The position numbers were made by a program, and so were the translations under genes. The notes beneath the pieces are model-generated. The model was not told where the DNA came from. It saw nothing but the letters and a program-made list of their open reading frames with translations, and did no database searches. Shown here in pieces: positions 1-8,979 of a stretch of DNA of 53,710 nucleotides. This DNA is from Alicyclobacillaceae bacterium I2511 (GTDB lineage: Bacteria > Bacillota > Bacilli > Alicyclobacillales > Alicyclobacillaceae): the NCBI GenBank assembly GCA_003584005.1, contig QXHL01000020.1, positions 1 through 53,710 of the forward strand. Reading direction: 5' to 3'. The stretch's first letter is position 1; each line of letters begins with the position of its first letter.

Positions 1-486
1 TATAAGAGACAGGTCTAAGGCTAGCCCCCACCCCAGCTGTAATTGTTTGTGGGAAAGACACTGTACGCCTCGCATACCCAATTCTTCAGCAATAGTAAAC
101 ACCACCTGTATGGTGGGACGAAAGGGATAGTCTTGCGCCATGCGCGATGCTGCCGCCAATATAATGGCGATGCCTGCCTTATCATCGGCACCAAGGGGGG
201 TGTTACCGTCACCAGACCATACGCCATGCTGTACACTTACCTGGTCTGGTGCAAGCCCCCCTCCCACAGTGTCCATGTGAGCGGATAACAATACTGCTTC
301 TAGATTGGGATCTCCGGGGAGGATGGCAATTAGATTTCCGTTCTCTGCGCCCAATATTTTTCCGCAGTCATCGTAACTGACCTGATAGCCTTGAGAATGC
401 AAATACTCCTTGCAATACTGGGCCACGGCCCCTTCTCGCAGTGAAAAACTAGGGATCTGAATCAAATCATTAAAAATCCGATCTAC
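1..486 (-). CDS. M20-family metallopeptidase (PepT/YqjE-like), C-terminus outside window
   Basis: The N-terminal ~160 residues of a zinc peptidase of the M20 family are visible. They include LLSAHMDTVGGG (metal-binding His and Asp), LGADDKAG (bridging Asp) and TIAEELGMRG (catalytic and metal-binding Glu pair). The family removes N-terminal residues from small peptides in the cytoplasm. The gene lies 22 bases after the carboxyltransferase gene, an order also found in Bacillus (yqjD-yqjE), so it probably ends the operon. The start is a problem. Homology begins at about 486, and an AAAGGA Shine-Dalgarno at 495-500 points to a GTA codon at 484-486, but no ATG, GTG or TTG occurs between the in-frame stop at 499-501 and a TTG at 463-465. 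The start given is where homology begins, not a proven codon. The reading frame runs off the window at base 1. Confidence 0.8.
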
Positions 487-508
487 AGATGTCGTCCTTT
501 ACACGCCC

Positions 509-2089
509 TTACAGAGGAATATTACCATGTTTTTTGAATGGCCTAATTTCTTCCTTATTTTGCAAAAGTTCTAGCGCCTCGTATAGTTTTGTGCGGGTTT
601 CCCTTGGGTCAATGACGTCGTCCACCATCCCTGCCCCGGCTGCAACGTATGGATTGGCAAACTGTTCTCGGTACTCCTGAATTCGACTGGCTCTGGCCGC
701 TTCCGGATTTTCGTGCTTAGCAATCTCCCTGGCATAAATAATGTTTGCCGCTCCCTCCGGGCCCATCACAGCAATTTCTGAGGCTGGCCAAGCATAGACT
801 AAGTCTGCCCCAATAGCCTTGCTGTTTAGTGCCACATAGGCCCCACCATAGGCTTTGCGCAAAATAACTGTAATTTTCGGCACAGTTGCTTCAGAATATG
901 CATACAAAATCTTAGCACCATGGCGAATGATGCCCCCGTGTTCTTGCTTTACACCTGGAATAAATCCCGTAACGTCTTCTAACGTAATTAGAGGAATCTG
1001 AAACGAATCGCAAAAGCGAATAAATCTGGCAATTTTATCCGAAGAATTAATGTCTAAACCACCCGCCATGAATTTAGGTTGATTTGCAATCATGCCGACA
1101 GAGAACCCACCTATACAACCAAATCCCACTACCGCATTACGAGCAAACAAAGGTTGAACTTCCATGAAATCCTCATCATCCAAAAGCCGACGAATAACAT
1201 CTTTTACATCATAAGCCTTGCTGCCGTTAGTTGGGACTAAGTCCAGCAAAACTTCATCCAAAGTTGGTTGAAAGTGATTCTGCTTTCTGGGGGGTTTTTC
1301 TGTTGCTGAAGAGGGCAGAAAAGCCAATAAACGGCGAACTTGTGCTAACACTTCAGGTTCACTGCCAGACGTAAAATGTGCCACTCCACTGATGGCTTCT
1401 TGGACCCGGGCACCCCCTAAGTCTTCACTACTAATTTGTTCTCCTGTTACGGTTTCAATTACCTTCGGTCCCGTAATAAACATTTGACTGGTCTGCTCCA
1501 CCATGAAAATAAAATCGGTAATGGCCGGAGAGTAGACCGCTCCACCAGCACAAGGCCCCATAATGACTGAAATTTGTGGAATAACGCCAGAATAAATAGA
1601 ATTCCGGTAGAATAAATGACCATAACCATCTAACGACACCACACCCTCCTGAATCCGGGCTCCCCCGGAATCATTCAGGCCAATAATGGGAGCCTTATTT
1701 TTTACCGCCAAATCCATCACATTCACAATTTTTTGGGCATGCACTTCACCAAGTGCACCGCCAAAAACCGTAAAATCCTGTGCAAAAACATACACCGTCC
1801 GAGCGTTAACCTTGCCATACCCGGTAATCACCCCTTCACCCGGGGCGCTTATATCTCCCATCCCCATGTATGGGGACCGCGTGGCAGAAAACGGATTTAA
1901 TTCACGGAAAGACCCTGGATCTAAAAGTAGTTCCACTCGTTCACGAGCTGTCAATTTACCTCTTTCATGTTGTTGCAAGATCCGTTTATCCCCGCCCCCG
2001 AGTTCAACAGCACGTTTGCGGTCCTGCAGTTCATAAATTGCGGCTTCCATCGCATGAGGCTGGCTTATGATACGCTGTTCCTTACTCAT
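509..2089 (-). CDS. pccB: Acyl-CoA (propionyl/methylmalonyl-CoA) carboxylase, carboxyltransferase beta subunit
   Basis: A 526-residue biotin-dependent carboxyltransferase that moves CO2 between carboxybiotin and an acyl-CoA, most likely propionyl-CoA giving methylmalonyl-CoA. Typical features are the RGKLTARERVELLLD opening, the GPCAGGAVYSPAITDF oxyanion/CoA segment in the N-terminal crotonase fold, and the KAYGGAYVALNSK segment in the C-terminal half. Length fits the PccB family (~510-540). I start it at the ATG at 2089, which overlaps the upstream stop as ATGA and follows a run of G (GGGGGG); a longer frame to 2128 exists but has no better ribosome site. No biotin carboxylase or biotin carrier subunit is in this operon, so it must borrow one, possibly accC/accB at 46.7-48.6 kb. 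Substrate is inferred from the adjoining mutase and epimerase; acetyl-CoA specificity cannot be excluded. Confidence 0.92.
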   Translation of the reverse strand: MSKEQRIISQPHAMEAAIYELQDRKRAVELGGGDKRILQQHERGKLTARERVELLLDPGSFRELNPFSATRSPYMGMGDISAPGEGVITGYGKVNARTVYVFAQDFTVFGGALGEVHAQKIVNVMDLAVKNKAPIIGLNDSGGARIQEGVVSLDGYGHLFYRNSIYSGVIPQISVIMGPCAGGAVYSPAITDFIFMVEQTSQMFITGPKVIETVTGEQISSEDLGGARVQEAISGVAHFTSGSEPEVLAQVRRLLAFLPSSATEKPPRKQNHFQPTLDEVLLDLVPTNGSKAYDVKDVIRRLLDDEDFMEVQPLFARNAVVGFGCIGGFSVGMIANQPKFMAGGLDINSSDKIARFIRFCDSFQIPLITLEDVTGFIPGVKQEHGGIIRHGAKILYAYSEATVPKITVILRKAYGGAYVALNSKAIGADLVYAWPASEIAVMGPEGAANIIYAREIAKHENPEAARASRIQEYREQFANPYVAAGAGMVDDVIDPRETRTKLYEALELLQNKEEIRPFKKHGNIPL

Positions 2090-2937
2090 GACCCCCCTAT
2101 GTCCTCCTCCGTGTCCGTTCGCTGACACAACTCAATAAGTACTCCAGACGTGTCTTTGGGATGTAAAAAGGCTATCTCTTTGCCTCTTCCTCCCGGGCGT
2201 GCCCGTTCGTCTATTAAACGGAAGCCAGCAGCTTGTGCAGTCCTTAGTGCGGCGTTTACATCAGCAACCGCAAAGGCCATGTGATGGATTCCTGGACCGT
2301 GCTTAAATAGAAACTTTGCCACGGGTCCGTCTGTGGAAAGGGGTTCTAAGAGTTCAATTTCCATTCCCCCCACAGTAAGAAATGTCGTTTTTACCTCCTG
2401 GTCAGCAATTACCTCCTGATGTGTCACAGATAAGCCAAGCAGTCCGGTGTAAAACGGCAATATCTCATCCACGCGTGTCACGGCAATGCCGATGTGATCA
2501 ACGCCCAATGCAAGGGGAGGCAAATTTTCCTGCGCCAATTCTTGCAAATGAGCGTGATCGCGAATAAATTGTGCCACTTCTTCGATTCGCGTCCCCGGTG
2601 TGAATACCTTTGCAATACCCGCCGCTGTTAAAGCCTCCACGTCTTGTTCTGGAATGACCCCCCCACCAATCACCAAAATATCCTCGGCTTGTTGTTGTCT
2701 GAGTAGTTGCACCACGGCAGGAAACATTTCCATGTGTGCCCCTGACAAGCTGGACAGTCCAATACAGGCCACATCTTCTTGCAGGGCGGTTGTGACAATT
2801 TCTATGGGGGTTTGCCGCAGACCCGTGTAGATGACTTCCATTCCCTCGTCTCGTAAGCCTTGCGCAATTACCAAGGCCCCTCTGTCATGTCCGTCCAATC
2901 CTGGTTTTGCCACTAAAACGCGTATGGGTTGGGACAA
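2086..2937 (-). CDS. Fusion: methylmalonyl-CoA mutase B12-binding domain + methylmalonyl-CoA epimerase
   Basis: 283 residues with two domains. Residues ~4-130 are a cobalamin-binding Rossmann domain with the DGHDRG motif (His17 would be the lower cobalt ligand), SSLSGAH and GGGVIP. Residues ~145-272 are a vicinal-oxygen-chelate epimerase: VDHIGIAV (His148), GIHHMAF (His219) and VLIEL (Glu269) supply metal ligands. The first domain would complete the mutase encoded just upstream. The second would interconvert 2S and 2R methylmalonyl-CoA, linking the carboxylase downstream to the mutase. I chose the TTG at 2937 because AGGGGAG lies 7 bases before it and the protein then begins right at the fold; a TTG at 3000 is also in frame but has no spaced ribosome site. 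The stop overlaps the next gene (ATGA). The domain fusion is unusual; both are normally separate proteins. Confidence 0.9.
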   Translation of the reverse strand: MSQPIRVLVAKPGLDGHDRGALVIAQGLRDEGMEVIYTGLRQTPIEIVTTALQEDVACIGLSSLSGAHMEMFPAVVQLLRQQQAEDILVIGGGVIPEQDVEALTAAGIAKVFTPGTRIEEVAQFIRDHAHLQELAQENLPPLALGVDHIGIAVTRVDEILPFYTGLLGLSVTHQEVIADQEVKTTFLTVGGMEIELLEPLSTDGPVAKFLFKHGPGIHHMAFAVADVNAALRTAQAAGFRLIDERARPGGRGKEIAFLHPKDTSGVLIELCQRTDTEEDIGGS

Positions 2938-3006
2938 ATTTATTCTCCCCTGTCTTTCCTTACTTAGATTCCTGTTAGTGCGCGTCCGATTTTTGGACAA
3001 CCTCTG

Positions 3007-4665
3007 TTAGAAAATAGCGGGCCGATACTCGCCAAAAACATCCCTTAAGGTATCACAAATCTCTCCAACAGTCGCGTGAGTCCTTACCGCATTAATAATT
3101 AATGGCATCAGATTGTCCTGCCCTTGTGCACCGCGTTTTAGTTCGTCCAAGGCGGTTTGCCAAGCGTCGAAAGGTCTCTCACTTCGTAATTTTTCCAAAC
3201 GTTGAGTCTGTAGTTTACCCAGGTTAGGATCTACACGCAACAAATCGGGCTGAGACTCCCTGTCGACCGTAAACTGATTCATTCCGACCACTACCATGTC
3301 TCTTTGTTCAATAGCTCGCTGTGTTTCATATGCGGCCTGGTGAATTTCCTGCTGCATATAACCCTGTTCGATGGCTTCAACCGCTCCACCGAGACTGTCA
3401 ATATACTCAATATACCGCCAAGCCTCGCGCTCGACAGCATCCGTTAAAGCTTCCACATAATAACTTCCAGCCATTGGGTCAACCGTGTCTGCGATTCCGC
3501 TTTCATAAGCTAAAATTTGTTGGGTGCGCAGAGCAATTCGGACCGATTCTTCTGTGGGCAGTGCCAAGGCTTCATCACGGGCATTGGTATGCAAACTCTG
3601 CGTTCCACCCATCACTGCAGCCAAAGCTTGTACGGTTACGCGTACAACGTTGTTGTCTGGCTGTTGCGCCGTCAATGTGCTACCCGCCGTTTGCGTATGA
3701 AATCGCAATTGTAATGATTTAGGATTTATGGCACCAAAACGCTCTTTCATAATTTTGCTCCACATACGTCGTGCTGCCCTAAATTTAGAAATTTCTTCAA
3801 AAAAATGATTATGCGCATTGAAAAAAAATGACAAACGGGGACCAAAGTCGTCTATTTTTAATCCTTTGTCCAAAGCCGCCTGTACGTATGCGATGGCATT
3901 CGCTAATGTGAATGCCAGTTCTTGCACAGCGGTGGAACCAGCTTCTCGGATGTGGTAACCGCTGATGGAAATAGTATTCCAATGTGGAACTTGTTGAGCG
4001 CAAAAAGCAAAGGTATCTGTGATGAGCCGCATCGACGGCTTCGGTGGGAAAATATAGGTTCCCCGGGCCACATACTCTTTAAGAATATCGTTTTGAATCG
4101 TTCCAGCCACTTTGTCCCAAGAAACGCCCTGTTTTTCAGCAACAACTAAGTACATAGCTAACAATACTGTGGCAGGAGCGTTAATTGTCATGGACGTGCT
4201 GACTTTGTCCAAAGGAATTTGATTAAATAAAATTTCCATGTCTTCCAGTGAGGATATGGATACCCCGACTCTTCCCACTTCGCCGGCAGCCATCGCATGG
4301 TCCGCGTCATAGCCAATTTGCGTGGGCAGATCAAAGGCAGTACTCAACCCTGTCTGTCCCTGTTTCAGCAAGTAACGAAAGCGTTCATTAGTTTGCTCAG
4401 CAGATCCATACCCAGCGTATTGTCGCATAGTCCAAAATTTACCACGATACATGGTGGGTTGAATTCCCCGGGTATATGGAGGTTCTCCCGGGAAGCCCAA
4501 TTTATCGAAATAGTCCTGCTCTATTTGCAAAACGTTTTCTGGTACATACAGGCGTTTTACCTCAATGTCTGAGCTGGTACGAAACGTTGGCTTTCGTTCT
4601 GGGTGTTTTTCTGCAAATTGCGTACAGCTACGCTCCCATAGGTCCTGTTGGTCCCTTAGGTTCAA
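3007..4665 (-). CDS. Methylmalonyl-CoA mutase, catalytic (TIM-barrel) subunit
   Basis: 552 residues covering only the substrate-binding TIM barrel; the B12 domain is in the next gene. Motifs: [20 protein letters not shown] (Tyr73 in TMY), [28 protein letters not shown] and [15 protein letters not shown]. It would isomerise (R)-methylmalonyl-CoA to succinyl-CoA by an adenosylcobalamin radical route. The Tyr in TMY and the Arg in VARGTY are the residues that, as I recall, separate methylmalonyl-CoA mutase from isobutyryl-CoA mutase (Phe and Gln there), so I prefer the methylmalonyl enzyme. Neighbouring carboxylase and epimerase agree. Start is TTG at 4665 with GGAGAGGA five bases upstream, which makes it overlap the end of lipB by 38 bases, suggesting translational coupling. 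Confidence 0.93.
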   Translation of the reverse strand: MNLRDQQDLWERSCTQFAEKHPERKPTFRTSSDIEVKRLYVPENVLQIEQDYFDKLGFPGEPPYTRGIQPTMYRGKFWTMRQYAGYGSAEQTNERFRYLLKQGQTGLSTAFDLPTQIGYDADHAMAAGEVGRVGVSISSLEDMEILFNQIPLDKVSTSMTINAPATVLLAMYLVVAEKQGVSWDKVAGTIQNDILKEYVARGTYIFPPKPSMRLITDTFAFCAQQVPHWNTISISGYHIREAGSTAVQELAFTLANAIAYVQAALDKGLKIDDFGPRLSFFFNAHNHFFEEISKFRAARRMWSKIMKERFGAINPKSLQLRFHTQTAGSTLTAQQPDNNVVRVTVQALAAVMGGTQSLHTNARDEALALPTEESVRIALRTQQILAYESGIADTVDPMAGSYYVEALTDAVEREAWRYIEYIDSLGGAVEAIEQGYMQQEIHQAAYETQRAIEQRDMVVVGMNQFTVDRESQPDLLRVDPNLGKLQTQRLEKLRSERPFDAWQTALDELKRGAQGQDNLMPLIINAVRTHATVGEICDTLRDVFGEYRPAIF

Positions 4666-5425
4666 GCGTATCCTCTCCTTCTAGTTCTTGTCGCAACGGT
4701 ATTCCCTCTAAAGTTTTTTGAGTCCAAGTGTTTCCATCGCTGAATTCATCAAAATTCAAACCAAAGACCTCGGAAAATGATTTCTGAAGACGCATTTCCC
4801 AGATTCCGAAATTGACCGGTTCCCCTAATAATTGCTGCACCGAAGTTACTGTTTTATCCGCAATACCGCAAGGAATAATTGTGCTGAAGTGTGCTAAATT
4901 CACATTTACATTTAATGCAATCCCGTGTGACGTCACAAATTCCCCATTTGTCCGCCGCCGCACTCGTGCACCAATGGCACAGATCTTACTGTCACCCACC
5001 CATACCCCGGGGTATCCGGACATCCGCTTTCCAGCAATAGAAACAGTTTTAAGCGATTGAATAACGGATTCCTCCAACAATCGCACATATAACCCAACGT
5101 CATTTCCCCATGGGCCAAGGTGCAATACAGGGTAAATGACCCATTGCCCAGGGCCGTGATAGGTTACGTCGCCGCCCCTATCAACCTCATATACGGAAAA
5201 CCCCTTCTGAGTTAATTGAGCCTCAGGCAACAGGATATGGTCTCGTGTGCCATTGCGCCCAATGGTAAGAGTGGGTGGGTGTTCCACCGCAAACACACTT
5301 TGGGAATCCGAAGTTCCAGTCAGCACACGAGTGGCTTGCTGTTGCTGAATATTCAAAGCATCTGCATAGGCAATCCAGCCAATTGAATGCCAACTTGCCA
5401 CCACATTTTTGTCGTTTTCGGTCAT
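4628..5425 (-). CDS. lipB: Octanoyl-[ACP]:protein N-octanoyltransferase LipB
   Basis: 265 residues. Transfers octanoate from acyl carrier protein to lipoyl domains such as that of the E2 subunit encoded a few genes upstream. Diagnostic segments are [14 protein letters not shown] (residues ~81-94), the catalytic Lys147 in [18 protein letters not shown], and the acyl-accepting Cys186 in IIPCGI. The C-terminal ~35 residues are longer than in many LipB proteins and end in a Gly/Pro-rich tail that overlaps the mutase gene. Its ATG overlaps the lipA stop as ATGA. Presence of true LipB with LipA (rather than only the LipM/LipL route of Bacillus) implies direct de novo lipoylation. Identification is secure. 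Confidence 0.96.
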   Translation of the reverse strand: MTENDKNVVASWHSIGWIAYADALNIQQQQATRVLTGTSDSQSVFAVEHPPTLTIGRNGTRDHILLPEAQLTQKGFSVYEVDRGGDVTYHGPGQWVIYPVLHLGPWGNDVGLYVRLLEESVIQSLKTVSIAGKRMSGYPGVWVGDSKICAIGARVRRRTNGEFVTSHGIALNVNVNLAHFSTIIPCGIADKTVTSVQQLLGEPVNFGIWEMRLQKSFSEVFGLNFDEFSDGNTWTQKTLEGIPLRQELEGEDTLEPKGPTGPMGA

Positions 5426-6414
5426 TCCAGCACCACCTGTGTGGCACCTGTTTCAGCTCTAGACCGTGCATCCTGGACCTGCTCGCGGGCGTGATAAGAA
5501 CTACGCACTAATGGACCCGCTTGAACGTGTTTAAACCCTCTTTGCAAACCTTCTGCTCGTAAGTCCAGAAATTCACTTGGCGTATAAAATCGTTCAATCA
5601 GCCAGTGCTTTTCTGTAGGCTGCAGGTATTGTCCAAAAGTAAGGATATCTACATCTGCAGCCCGTAAATCCCCCATTGTTTGTGAAAGTTCCTCGCGCGT
5701 CTCCCCCAGCCCCACCATGATACTGGACTTCGTGGGGATATCCGGGCGAAGCTGTTTGGACAAAACCAACAACTGCAACGTACGATCGTACTTAGCTTTG
5801 GACCGGACACTGTCGGACAATCGCCGCACCGTTTCAATGTTGTGATTGAGAACATCTGGGGAAGCATTCAAAACAATTTGCAAGGATTCCTCATCCCCTT
5901 GGAAATCAGGAATCAATACCTCAACGTCACAATCAGGCACTCGTTCTCGAATCGCAAGGATAGTGGCCGCAAAAATACCACTTCCTCCATCCGCAAGGTC
6001 ATCTCGGGCCACGCTGGTTACAACCACATGTCGCAAGCCCATTGTTTGCACTGCGTCTGCCACCCGTTTGGGCTCCGCCAAGTCTAGTCCCTTAGGACGC
6101 CCGCTGGTGACTGCACAAAATCGACAGGCGCGGGTACAAGTATCGCCTAGAATCATGAAGGTTGCAGTTTGCTGCTCCCAACACTCGTAAATATTGGGGC
6201 AACGAGCCTCTTCACAAACTGTGTGTAAGGATTGTCCACGCATCAGTTGCTTAATGTTTTGGTAGTTCTCGCCAGCCTTGATGCGAACCTTTAGCCAGTC
6301 AGGGCGGCTCGCAACCATATCTTGAGTTTTTTCAGATTTCAACAACTGTTTTTCTATCCACTTTGGCGACGCTACGCCCTGTGATTTTTCTACGGGCTCA
6401 CTTGAGTTTGTCAC
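5422..6414 (-). CDS. lipA: Lipoyl synthase LipA (radical SAM)
   Basis: 330 residues. Inserts two sulfur atoms into protein-bound octanoyl groups. The auxiliary cluster motif C-x4-C-x5-C (Cys67, 72, 78), the radical SAM motif CTRACRFC (Cys93, 97, 100) and the C-terminal RSSY serine ligand are all present. The roughly 45-residue N-terminal extension before the core is typical of bacterial LipA. Start is GTG at 6414 with AAGGAGG seven bases upstream. It begins a lipA-lipB pair placed directly after the 2-oxoacid dehydrogenase genes that need lipoate, with a candidate promoter of its own about 40-70 bases upstream. Confidence 0.98.
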   Translation of the reverse strand: MTNSSEPVEKSQGVASPKWIEKQLLKSEKTQDMVASRPDWLKVRIKAGENYQNIKQLMRGQSLHTVCEEARCPNIYECWEQQTATFMILGDTCTRACRFCAVTSGRPKGLDLAEPKRVADAVQTMGLRHVVVTSVARDDLADGGSGIFAATILAIRERVPDCDVEVLIPDFQGDEESLQIVLNASPDVLNHNIETVRRLSDSVRSKAKYDRTLQLLVLSKQLRPDIPTKSSIMVGLGETREELSQTMGDLRAADVDILTFGQYLQPTEKHWLIERFYTPSEFLDLRAEGLQRGFKHVQAGPLVRSSYHAREQVQDARSRAETGATQVVLE

Positions 6415-6453
6415 CAGACCGCCTCCTTACCATTCGGAGTCCGACATGTCAAC

Positions 6454-6482
6454 AGTGTATCTCACAGATAAGATGAACGCAA
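6454..6482 (-). promoter_or_regulatory. Candidate sigma-A promoter for lipA
   Basis: On the minus strand TTGCGT (6477-6482), a 17-base spacer, and TACACT (6454-6459) lie upstream of lipA in the 159-base gap after the E2 gene. It would allow lipA-lipB and the propionyl-CoA genes to be expressed without the sigma-54 promoter of the bkd genes. Match is moderate (four of six at each box). Confidence 0.4.
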
Positions 6483-6573
6483 AATGATGGACTGAGTACT
6501 GAAAAAAGCAAACATTCCGGTGGCTGTTTCCAATAGCGGACTAACGGGATGCATCCGGTACCCTGTACACACC

Positions 6574-7926
6574 TCAATAAATCAGTAATCCTTCTCGAAA
6601 GGATTCCACGCGTTCCTTCACAGCTTGTAAAAACTGGCCGACAATCCAACCATCTAGCAATCGATGATCCAAAGATAAACTTAGGTTTACCATGCTACGA
6701 ATAGCGATGGATTCTTGTATGACGACGGGACGTTTCACTATTTTCTCCACGGATAAAATGGCAGCTTGCCCACCATTCAAAATTGGTGCCGACAGCACAG
6801 ATCCAAATGCTCCTGTGTTGTTCACTGTGAAGGTTCCCCCTGCCACGTCATGAACGGACAGACGCCCGGAATGTGCTTGGGCAACCAGTTCATTGAGAGC
6901 ATGGGCGATACCGACAATACTTAAGCGGTCCGCATCGTGAATCACAGGTACCGCAAGAGCATCGTCTGTAGCCACGGCTACCGAGATGTTGATGCGTTGA
7001 TACATGTGGATTTTATCCTCTACCCATGCGGAGTTAAGCATTGGGTAAGCTTTCAAAGCATCAGTCACAGCCTTGATAAAAAAGGGTAGGTAAGTTAAAT
7101 CAATGCCTTCTTTACGTTTAAAATCTTGCTTGATTTGTGTTCGTAGAGACACCAACCCGGTAACGTCTACTTCGACCATGGTCCAAGCATGTGGGGCCGT
7201 GTGTTTGCTTTCCACCATGCGTTTGGCAATAATTCGTCGCAGGGGTGTAGGGAAAACAATTTTTACATCCTCCAGAGCTGGTGAACTTACCTGCTCATGT
7301 CTTTCCGCTTCAGTTTGCAATTGAATTTCTTCCGAGGCTAATTGCACGTTACCGGAAGGAAAGACAGGAGTAGATAGCAAAGTTTCTGGGATACCTCCAG
7401 TGGTATCGGTGTTCGCAGATACTTTACGCGCTTCTATCCTTCGCAATACATCTTTACGAGTAATCCTTCCGCCTTCACCGCTGCCCGAGACTTCTCGTAA
7501 GTCGATCCCATGATCTTGTGCACTCCGCAATACGGCAGGCGAATATCGAGGACTGCTTGCGGTCTCTCCTCCCAACTGTGAGGTTGTTCTTGCCACCACT
7601 TGTGCCCCATTTGGATGTGCCCCGTTTGGAATTGATTTATCCTCCGCATCCGATAAACTTGCACTCTTTAAAACAGAATTTTCTGTATTATCAATTTCAC
7701 GAATGCGACACAGTACTGTCCCGACAGATACTGTCGCCCCTTCAGAAACCATTATTTTCTCCATATAACCTGAAACATCCGCAGGAATTTCTGCCGTCAC
7801 CTTATCAGTGATAACTTCCGCCAACGGTTCATATTTGTCTACTGCATCCCCAGGTTGTTTCAACCATTTGGACAAAGTTCCTTCTGTCACACTTTCACCC
7901 AATTGCGGCATTTTTATATCGGCCAT
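6574..7926 (-). CDS. bkdB: Branched-chain 2-oxoacid dehydrogenase E2 (lipoamide acyltransferase)
   Basis: 450 residues with the standard E2 layout: one lipoyl domain (1-80, lipoyl Lys42 in DKVTAEIP), a linker, a peripheral subunit-binding domain (~120-165, SPAVLRSAQDHGIDL and GGRITRKDVL), a second linker, and the acyltransferase core ending in SLDHRLLDG (active-site His421). It moves branched acyl groups from E1 to CoA in the cytoplasm. I start at the ATG at 7926, giving the usual MADIKMPQLGESV opening; a GTG 21 bases upstream is less likely. It follows E1-beta after a 69-base gap and lies just before lipA-lipB, which make its cofactor. Confidence 0.95.
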   Translation of the reverse strand: MADIKMPQLGESVTEGTLSKWLKQPGDAVDKYEPLAEVITDKVTAEIPADVSGYMEKIMVSEGATVSVGTVLCRIREIDNTENSVLKSASLSDAEDKSIPNGAHPNGAQVVARTTSQLGGETASSPRYSPAVLRSAQDHGIDLREVSGSGEGGRITRKDVLRRIEARKVSANTDTTGGIPETLLSTPVFPSGNVQLASEEIQLQTEAERHEQVSSPALEDVKIVFPTPLRRIIAKRMVESKHTAPHAWTMVEVDVTGLVSLRTQIKQDFKRKEGIDLTYLPFFIKAVTDALKAYPMLNSAWVEDKIHMYQRINISVAVATDDALAVPVIHDADRLSIVGIAHALNELVAQAHSGRLSVHDVAGGTFTVNNTGAFGSVLSAPILNGGQAAILSVEKIVKRPVVIQESIAIRSMVNLSLSLDHRLLDGWIVGQFLQAVKERVESFREGLLIY

Positions 7927-7995
7927 CGTCCCATACACCCTTTCCACTGCGCTGAGTCCATTTTCGTTCCTATCAAGATCGCTTCGTCAAACATT

Positions 7996-8979
7996 TTAGA
8001 ACCGTGCCAAAGCGCGCATGGCTTGGGCCACTTTATCGACAGTCAATTGATACTCTCGTTCCAATACCGGACTGAAAGGCATCGCTGGAATTTCAGGCCC
8101 TGCCAATCTGGCAATGGGGGCATCTAAATCAAAGAAGGCTTGCTCAGCAATAAGCGCTGATACTTCGGCACCAATGCCATGAAACTTATTGTCTTCGTGC
8201 ACAATCAAAATTTTCCCAGTTTTTTTAACTGCTTCCAAAATTGCATCGTCATCCAGGGGACGCAACGTTCGAAGATCTAGTATATGGCTAGAGATGCCCT
8301 CCTGTGCAAGTTGTTGTGCGGCCTCTAAAACCAAGTGCAAAGCATACCCATAAGAGAGGACCGTAATGTCTTCTCCTTCCACACGAATGGCTGCTTTCCC
8401 CAATGGCACCACATAATCCTCTTCAGGAATTTCCTCTTTAAGCAATCGATACAATTTCTTGTGCTCAAAAAACAACACAGGATCCGGATCCCGAATCGCT
8501 GCCTTCAGCATTCCCTTTGCGTCATAGGGTGTGGAGGGGGTCACTACTTTGAGACCTGGAACATGTGTGAACAATGCTTCAACGCTCTGTGAGTGGTATA
8601 ACCCTCCGTGAATTCCGCCGCCGTAAGGAGCTCGTATCACAATTGGACTGCTCCACTCATTGTTAGACCTGTAACGAATTTTCGCTGCCTCCGAAATAAT
8701 TTGATTGACGGCAGGCAGTATAAAGTCTGCAAATTGAATTTCTGCTACCGGAATCATGCCAGCGGCCGCTGCACCAATGGAAATTCCTACAATAGCTGAT
8801 TCTGTCAATGGAAAGTCGAGGGCTCGGTCCTCACCAAAGGCCTCATATAGACCTGTGGTTGCACGAAACACGCCACCTCTAACCCCCACATCCTCACCGA
8901 GTACAAACACCCGTTCATCACGTTTCATTTCTTCAAATAAGGCATCGCGAATGGCATCAATATATTGTTTTATGGCCAA
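7996..8979 (-). CDS. bkdAB: Branched-chain 2-oxoacid dehydrogenase E1 beta subunit
   Basis: 327 residues, transketolase-like pyrimidine-binding and C-terminal domains. Clear E1-beta signatures: GEDVGVRGGVF, FPLTESAIVGISIG with the thiamine-activating Glu, GGGIHGGLYHSQSVEA and FFEHKKLYR. It pairs with E1-alpha to decarboxylate the 2-oxoacids of Leu, Ile and Val. The TTG start lies immediately after the TAA of E1-alpha (TAATTG), with GGGTGA seven bases upstream, so translation is probably coupled. The HSQSVEAL and FEHKKLYR segments favour branched-chain over pyruvate dehydrogenase, as does leucine dehydrogenase in the same operon. Confidence 0.95.
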   Translation of the reverse strand: MAIKQYIDAIRDALFEEMKRDERVFVLGEDVGVRGGVFRATTGLYEAFGEDRALDFPLTESAIVGISIGAAAAGMIPVAEIQFADFILPAVNQIISEAAKIRYRSNNEWSSPIVIRAPYGGGIHGGLYHSQSVEALFTHVPGLKVVTPSTPYDAKGMLKAAIRDPDPVLFFEHKKLYRLLKEEIPEEDYVVPLGKAAIRVEGEDITVLSYGYALHLVLEAAQQLAQEGISSHILDLRTLRPLDDDAILEAVKKTGKILIVHEDNKFHGIGAEVSALIAEQAFFDLDAPIARLAGPEIPAMPFSPVLEREYQLTVDKVAQAMRALARF

